A DNA stretch of 7,243 nucleotides, taken from Dehalococcoidia bacterium. Its GTDB lineage: Bacteria > Chloroflexota > Dehalococcoidia > UBA2979. The stretch spans positions 1 through 7,243 of the forward strand of contig JALOAM010000155.1 in assembly GCA_023228765.1 (NCBI GenBank), written 5' to 3'. Positions 4,419 through 7,243 of the stretch are shown here, one piece after another. Numbering within the stretch: the stretch's first letter is position 1; each line of letters opens with the position of its first letter. The notes beneath the pieces were generated by a model, which was not told the origin of the DNA, searched no databases, and saw nothing but the letters and a program-made list of their open reading frames with translations. Position numbers and translations under genes: made by a program.

Positions 4419-4828
4419 CCGCGCATCTGCGCGATGGTGTCCGCATCCAGCATCCAGAGGCCGAGCGCGCCCCGATAGCCGATCGGCTCGGGCAGGCGGC
4501 GCACGTTTTTTAAGTGCCACGCCCAGCGGCCCGGCGTGTAGTCCCCGTACAGTCGCTCGATGGCGCTGACCTCCAGCGCCACCTCCTCAGCCGGCCGGAT
4601 CGACGTGAGGTCCGCGACCGCGATGATTGCGCCCACGGCGATGCGTGTCGGCATCCGGCCAAGCGCGCGCTCCACCTCCGCGAACTCGCGGGCGTCGCGC
4701 GGGAAGCCCTTGGCCGCGTGGATCGCAACCGGGCCGCGGTAGGCCGTCCGCCAGGAGCGCGTCTCCCACTCCTTGATCCCGGACGCCACCGCCTCCGCCC
4801 ACGGCTGGGTGATCGTCAGGCCACGCAT
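4406..4828 (-). CDS. ASCH-domain (PUA-like) protein
   Basis: The 140-aa product fits the ASCH superfamily from end to end. LTITQPWAEAVASGIKEWETRSW (4-26) gives the QPW, G17, K19, E22 and R24 signature. YRGPVAIHAAKG (30-41) is the RG...IHA strand. AVGAIIAVADL (64-74) and GDYTPGRWAWHLKNVRRLPE (95-114) complete the beta barrel, and IGYRGALGLW (116-125) closes it. ASCH domains resemble PUA RNA-binding domains; members include an N4-acetylcytidine amidohydrolase (YqfB) and ribonucleases, and they recur in phages with unknown substrates. The conserved K19 and E22 could be catalytic. The ATG at 4828, 7 nt after GGAGG, is preferred to the GTG at 4831, and it overlaps the upstream stop (TGATG). Roles in modified-nucleoside or RNA handling are inferred from family only. 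Confidence 0.87.
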   Translation of the reverse strand: MRGLTITQPWAEAVASGIKEWETRSWRTAYRGPVAIHAAKGFPRDAREFAEVERALGRMPTRIAVGAIIAVADLTSIRPAEEVALEVSAIERLYGDYTPGRWAWHLKNVRRLPEPIGYRGALGLWMLDADTIAQMRGEAR

Positions 4829-4840
4829 CACCGGGCCTCC
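4824..4840 (-). repeat. 17-bp direct repeat, copy at the ASCH start
   Basis: This is an exact copy of the 4402-4418 element. It contains the SD GGAGG, the stop of the upstream 63-aa gene and the ASCH ATG. Flanking bases differ on both sides. Confidence 0.6.
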
Positions 4841-5019
4841 GGGGGTGGGGTGGGACGGGCGGCGCGGAAGGCGTCGAGGGCCTGCCTGAGCAGGGCGAAC
4901 CCGTGGTCTAGTTCCGCGTGCTTCTGGGCGAGGGCTGCCGCTGTGTCCGCGTTCGGCTTATGCCAGATGGCATCGAGGTTGGCCGCGTACTCGATGACGG
5001 CCAGCGCTTCGTCACCCAT
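4828..5019 (-). CDS. Very small hypothetical protein (63 aa)
   Basis: The product is MGDEALAVIEYAANLDAIWH, then a helix rich in Ala, Leu, His and Gln (about 26-54), ending in a proline-rich PTPPPEAR tail. It looks like two helices and gives no known motif. The ATG at 5019 is chosen because AGGAGG lies 7 nt before it and it forms TGATG with the upstream stop; a GTG at 5022 would leave only 4 nt. Its own stop overlaps the ASCH start in the same way. Real coding status is supported by the coupled junctions on both sides, not by homology. Confidence 0.6.
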   Translation of the reverse strand: MGDEALAVIEYAANLDAIWHKPNADTAAALAQKHAELDHGFALLRQALDAFRAARPTPPPEAR

Positions 5020-5219
5020 CACTCCCCCTCCTTACTGGTGGTGTCGGGGCGGGCCGACCACTTCTCCATGCGATCGCGGATGCGCTTCTCGCTGTAGTCG
5101 AACGCCACGAAGGCGCAGCCGTCACGGAGGCATCCACGGAGCGGGAGAAACGGCGCGGCGTTGTAGCCCCACCTGTGGAAGAACGGGCCTCGGCAGTGCC
5201 ACCAGCGCGCGCGCTTCAC
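5019..5219 (-). CDS. Small Cys/His-containing hypothetical protein (66 aa)
   Basis: The start is GTG at 5219, within GTGA shared with the upstream stop; SD GGAGGT lies 5 nt before it. The first half has WWHCRGPFFHRWGYNAAPF and then LRGCLRDGCAFV. C9, H15, C30 and C35 are spaced like a small treble-clef or ribbon zinc site, and the remainder is a charged helix (42-54) with a polar tail. The H-x-W ... R-x-C-x4-C pattern recurs in small phage proteins without assigned function. No other activity can be read from it. Confidence 0.6.
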   Translation of the reverse strand: MKRARWWHCRGPFFHRWGYNAAPFLPLRGCLRDGCAFVAFDYSEKRIRDRMEKWSARPDTTSKEGE

Positions 5220-5593
5220 CCTTCACCTCCCTCGGTGGCCTCGGGGAAGCGGGAGAGGAAGGCGTCCAGCGGGCAGTCCGGGTAGTGCTCGCTCATGTCG
5301 AGGTCGTCCGCCGGGGAGCCGCAGGACGGGCACCCCAAGCCCCAGCCGCCAATGATGAGTTCGACCGCCGCTTTCCACTCCACGTCCCGCAGCAGCCCCA
5401 CCGCCTCGTCTCGCTCACGGATGGCCTCCGCACGGACAACGGCGGCGAGCCGTGCGAACGCGGCGTCCCTGAACGCGCGGCACTCGGCCTCGTCGTGGCG
5501 CCCGTCCTCCTTGTCCATGTTGTCGAGCGCGTGCTCAACAGCGGACTCGTACGCCCTCCGCGCCTCATCCACGCTCGGTGTCTCGGTGGTCAT
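5216..5593 (-). CDS. Hypothetical helical protein with a C-terminal zinc finger
   Basis: This 125-aa product has acidic helices over residues 7-80, possibly partly coiled coil (SVDEARRAYESAVEHALDNM and following), and then C88-x2-C91-x11-H103-x3-C107, a Cys3His zinc site in GCPSCGSPADDLDMSEHYPDC. The tail is Gly/Glu-rich. The 'helix then CxxCG...H...C' arrangement is frequent in small actinophage genes, function unknown. The ATG at 5593 overlaps the TGA of the papain-like gene (ATGA, 5590-5593), and GGGAG lies 6 nt ahead. The motif resembles that in the opposite-strand gene at 2360-2833, which may point to shared ancestry or just to a common fold. Confidence 0.68.
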   Translation of the reverse strand: MTTETPSVDEARRAYESAVEHALDNMDKEDGRHDEAECRAFRDAAFARLAAVVRAEAIRERDEAVGLLRDVEWKAAVELIIGGWGLGCPSCGSPADDLDMSEHYPDCPLDAFLSRFPEATEGGEG

Positions 5594-6111
5594 GACTTGC
5601 TCCCTTCGGTGGCGGCGATCAGGTCGGGCGGCGCGATGCGCGGGTGTCCGGGCAACGCGGGGATCGGGTCATCGGGGACGGGGTCGCACGGCATGAGGTA
5701 CCAGTACTCGGGGGCCTCGCCCCCGCCCTCGCCACGGTCGACCTCGTACCGTTCCTCGCCGAACGGAGCGGCGGGGTCGTGCACTACCTCGGTGCCGCGC
5801 ACCACGACCTGATGCCCGAGCGGGCGCCCGTCCGCGTCGAACAGCCGGTGCGACTCCACGCCCGCCATACCGAGCACTCCCGGCAACGGTCGCGTGAAGA
5901 TGAGCGGATGCCAGCCACGCCCGTGGCACCACTCGATGAACGCGGTCCACCACCCGGTAGGCCGCTTCTGCTCTGTGGCCGCGCGGCGGAAGTCGAACGC
6001 CTCTTCGAGCGGGATACCGAGGAGGGTGGCAAGCGCCGCCTGCATGCAGTCGCCCTGCTCCTCCAGCGGCGCGTCCGGGCCGCCGAACTTGGTCTGGAAT
6101 ACGCGCCGCAT
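5590..6111 (-). CDS. Papain-like Cys/His protein (possible cysteine protease or transglutaminase-like fold)
   Basis: The 173-aa product carries an ordered Cys-His-Asp pattern. EEQGDCMQAALATLLGIP (17-34) has Q19 as possible oxyanion residue and C22 heading a helix, as in papain-like and C39-like enzymes. WTAFIEWCHGRGW (55-67) follows. GHQVVVRGTEVVHDPAAPFG (99-118) supplies H100 on a strand, and H111-D112 before a Pro-rich turn, where the third catalytic residue is expected. The C-terminal 50 residues are Pro/Gly-rich and probably flexible. Unlike many small operon partners it has a clear fold signature, so a real enzymatic or binding role is likely; substrate and target are unknown. The ATG at 6111 directly abuts the upstream TAG, and a purine-rich GGGGAGGGGGAG SD precedes it. 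Confidence 0.6.
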   Translation of the reverse strand: MRRVFQTKFGGPDAPLEEQGDCMQAALATLLGIPLEEAFDFRRAATEQKRPTGWWTAFIEWCHGRGWHPLIFTRPLPGVLGMAGVESHRLFDADGRPLGHQVVVRGTEVVHDPAAPFGEERYEVDRGEGGGEAPEYWYLMPCDPVPDDPIPALPGHPRIAPPDLIAATEGSKS

Positions 6112-7243
6112 CTACTCCCCCTCCCCGGCCCCGGTGGACTCACCAGCGAGGGCACGGAGGCGGTCGGCGACGGACTCGTAGATGTCCCCGAAGTCGTAGT
6201 TCATGCGACGGCGGGCACCGGTCTTCAAGCCGTCGTAGTGCTCTACCTCAGCCGCCAGCGCCGCCCTCAGCCCCTCTACCTGGGCCTCAGCAGCGGTAGC
6301 ACGGGCCTCCGCCTCACCGTGGGCCTGCATCCAGTCACGGAGGTCCGCAGCGTTGGCGGACAGCCGGGACTCGGCCCACACCTTCCACGCACGGTCGCTC
6401 CGCGCCTCAGCCTCAGCACGGATGGCCTGCTCGACGGCCAACGGGACGCGGACTGATAAGCCGCGGATGTCGCTCATGTCCTGCCAGACGTGCCCGCCCT
6501 CCGTGTCGAGTTCAGGGACTCGTTCCCACTCCTCTACGGCGTCCTCTGGCCCCACGGTGGGGGGTGCAGGGACGGCGGGGAGGAACAGGTGCTTGGCGAT
6601 GCGCGTCATCCCGGCACGGTCACGCCACCCATGCTGCTCACGGTCGCTCTCGGGCTTCCCGCACGTAGCGCACGGCGTCTCCCCTGTGGACACGTCATCC
6701 CAGCACGCGCAATGGGCCGACGTGCCGTCAGGGGCCACCAGCACCCCGCTACCGTCGCAGTAGTTGCACGCCGTCTCCCCTGTGGGGGATGAGGGACGGG
6801 CGTGGTCGGGGTGCTTGTGGCGCTCGTCGTGCTTGTAAACGACACCGCAGCGCCGGCAGCGATAGTCCTCTGGGTGGCTCGTGGAGGAGTCCGGCAGCAA
6901 CTCCCACTGCTCCCCCTCACCAGCAGGATCACCCTCCCCCAGCCGGTCGAGTGCACCACGGTTGATCTCGATGATGGCCCTCGCCGCCCCGCGGAAGTCA
7001 CCAGCAGGATCACGGGGAGCCTGGACGGCGCAGTTAGGGCACGGCTGGTAGCGCGGCCCTCGCTCTAGGTCGTCTGTCCACGGAACTTCCACCTGCATCT
7101 CGTCCCAGCAAGTGCGACATTCTGGGTTGCATTTCGGGCAGCGCTCGTCTCCGCCCTCGTGCGGTCGCTCGTCGAAGAACCAGCGCAGATTCTTGCAGTG
7201 GTCGCAGTGGCCGAGGTCGACCGCCCCTCTGTCCTCTGGACGG
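6112..7243 (-). CDS. Multi-zinc-knuckle protein with C-terminal coiled coil, 5' end beyond the window
   Basis: The frame is open from the right edge to the TAG at 6112, giving 376 visible residues. There is no start codon in the first 48, so the true start is probably outside. The ATG at 7098 has a poor SD and would cut off three Cys pairs (HCDHC, CPKC, CRTC). Counting from that Met, further pairs are C20/C23, C81/C84, C111/C114, C130/C132 and C143/C146. The CNYCDGSG segment resembles the CxxCxGxG repeat of DnaJ zinc domains. After a linker comes a helical, probably coiled-coil region (about 220-290), and then a short domain with YDFGDIYESVADRLRALAG. Repeated TGETxCxxC (about 107-114 and 139-146) and DPAG[DE] units suggest growth by internal duplication. 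Function unknown; nucleic-acid or protein binding is likely. The gene is first in the visible coupled operon. Confidence 0.7.
   Translation of the reverse strand, partial: RPEDRGAVDLGHCDHCKNLRWFFDERPHEGGDERCPKCNPECRTCWDEMQVEVPWTDDLERGPRYQPCPNCAVQAPRDPAGDFRGAARAIIEINRGALDRLGEGDPAGEGEQWELLPDSSTSHPEDYRCRRCGVVYKHDERHKHPDHARPSSPTGETACNYCDGSGVLVAPDGTSAHCACWDDVSTGETPCATCGKPESDREQHGWRDRAGMTRIAKHLFLPAVPAPPTVGPEDAVEEWERVPELDTEGGHVWQDMSDIRGLSVRVPLAVEQAIRAEAEARSDRAWKVWAESRLSANAADLRDWMQAHGEAEARATAAEAQVEGLRAALAAEVEHYDGLKTGARRRMNYDFGDIYESVADRLRALAGESTGAGEGE
6676..6785. repeat. 14-bp direct repeats inside the zinc-knuckle gene
   Basis: CGTCTCCCCTGTGG occurs at 6676-6689 and 6772-6785. Both copies encode the TGET portion of the two TGETxCxxC units in the same reading frame, 96 bp apart, which fits an internal duplication. 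Confidence 0.55.
6917..7013. repeat. 16-bp direct repeats inside the zinc-knuckle gene
   Basis: TCACCAGCAGGATCAC occurs at 6917-6932 and at 6998-7013, 81 bp apart and in frame. The copies encode the DPAGD and DPAGE segments of the protein. Confidence 0.55.

Noticed and set aside
4057..4446. N-terminal extension of the 101-aa gene to a start at 4446
   Set aside because: The added part is Arg/Pro-rich shadow of the HNH reading frame. The GTG at 4056 gives a GTGA overlap like the other junctions.
4514..5812. A 432-codon open frame on the plus strand
   Set aside because: It lies antisense to five well-supported coupled genes, including ASCH. Its translation is Arg/Ala/Pro/Gly-rich without motifs, and it has no good SD. 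In high-G+C DNA such antisense frames are expected.

Overview
The window reads as part of a tailed-bacteriophage genome or prophage with high G+C content. Genes are short and tightly packed, Shine-Dalgarno (SD) sites are strong, starts are ATG or GTG, and one gene encodes a portal-like protein. The best promoter (TTGACG, 17 bp, TACGGT) matches the housekeeping sigma consensus of actinobacteria, so an actinobacterial host is my best guess. The sequence alone does not prove the host or whether the phage is temperate.

Layout. (1) Positions 7243 to 3751, minus strand: eight co-directional genes. They are a zinc-knuckle protein cut by the window edge, a papain-like Cys/His protein, a zinc-motif protein, two very small proteins, an ASCH-domain protein, an HNH endonuclease and a small hypothetical. 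All seven junctions overlap or abut (TAG|ATG, ATGA, GTGA or TGATG), so translation is probably coupled along the chain. (2) Positions 2263 to 3754, plus strand: a four-gene island running against its neighbours. It has a consensus promoter with a palindrome between the hexamers, then a zinc-motif protein, a 51-aa protein, a 112-aa unknown protein and a 63-aa helix-turn-helix protein. Each gene is preceded by a stem-loop. Its last stop codon overlaps the stop of the converging minus-strand gene in a shared CTAG. (3) Positions 2216 to 1, minus strand: a helix-turn-helix/coiled-coil protein (possible small terminase), a two-span membrane protein, a 202-bp non-coding region with hairpins and a weak promoter, and the portal-like gene, which runs off the left edge.

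The most striking feature lies in the island at 3488-3524, between the 112-aa gene and the helix-turn-helix gene. It resembles a single CRISPR repeat: a 6-bp GC stem with a GCAA loop, followed by AGGATTGAAAC, whose last eight bases are the 5' handle of many type I and III crRNAs. No second repeat and no cas gene is visible. A lone repeat beside small unknown proteins and a small helix-turn-helix protein, behind a promoter with an operator-like palindrome, resembles phage anti-CRISPR loci (acr/aca genes and RNA-based 'Racr' solitary repeats). This is a hypothesis from architecture and needs database comparison and experiment.
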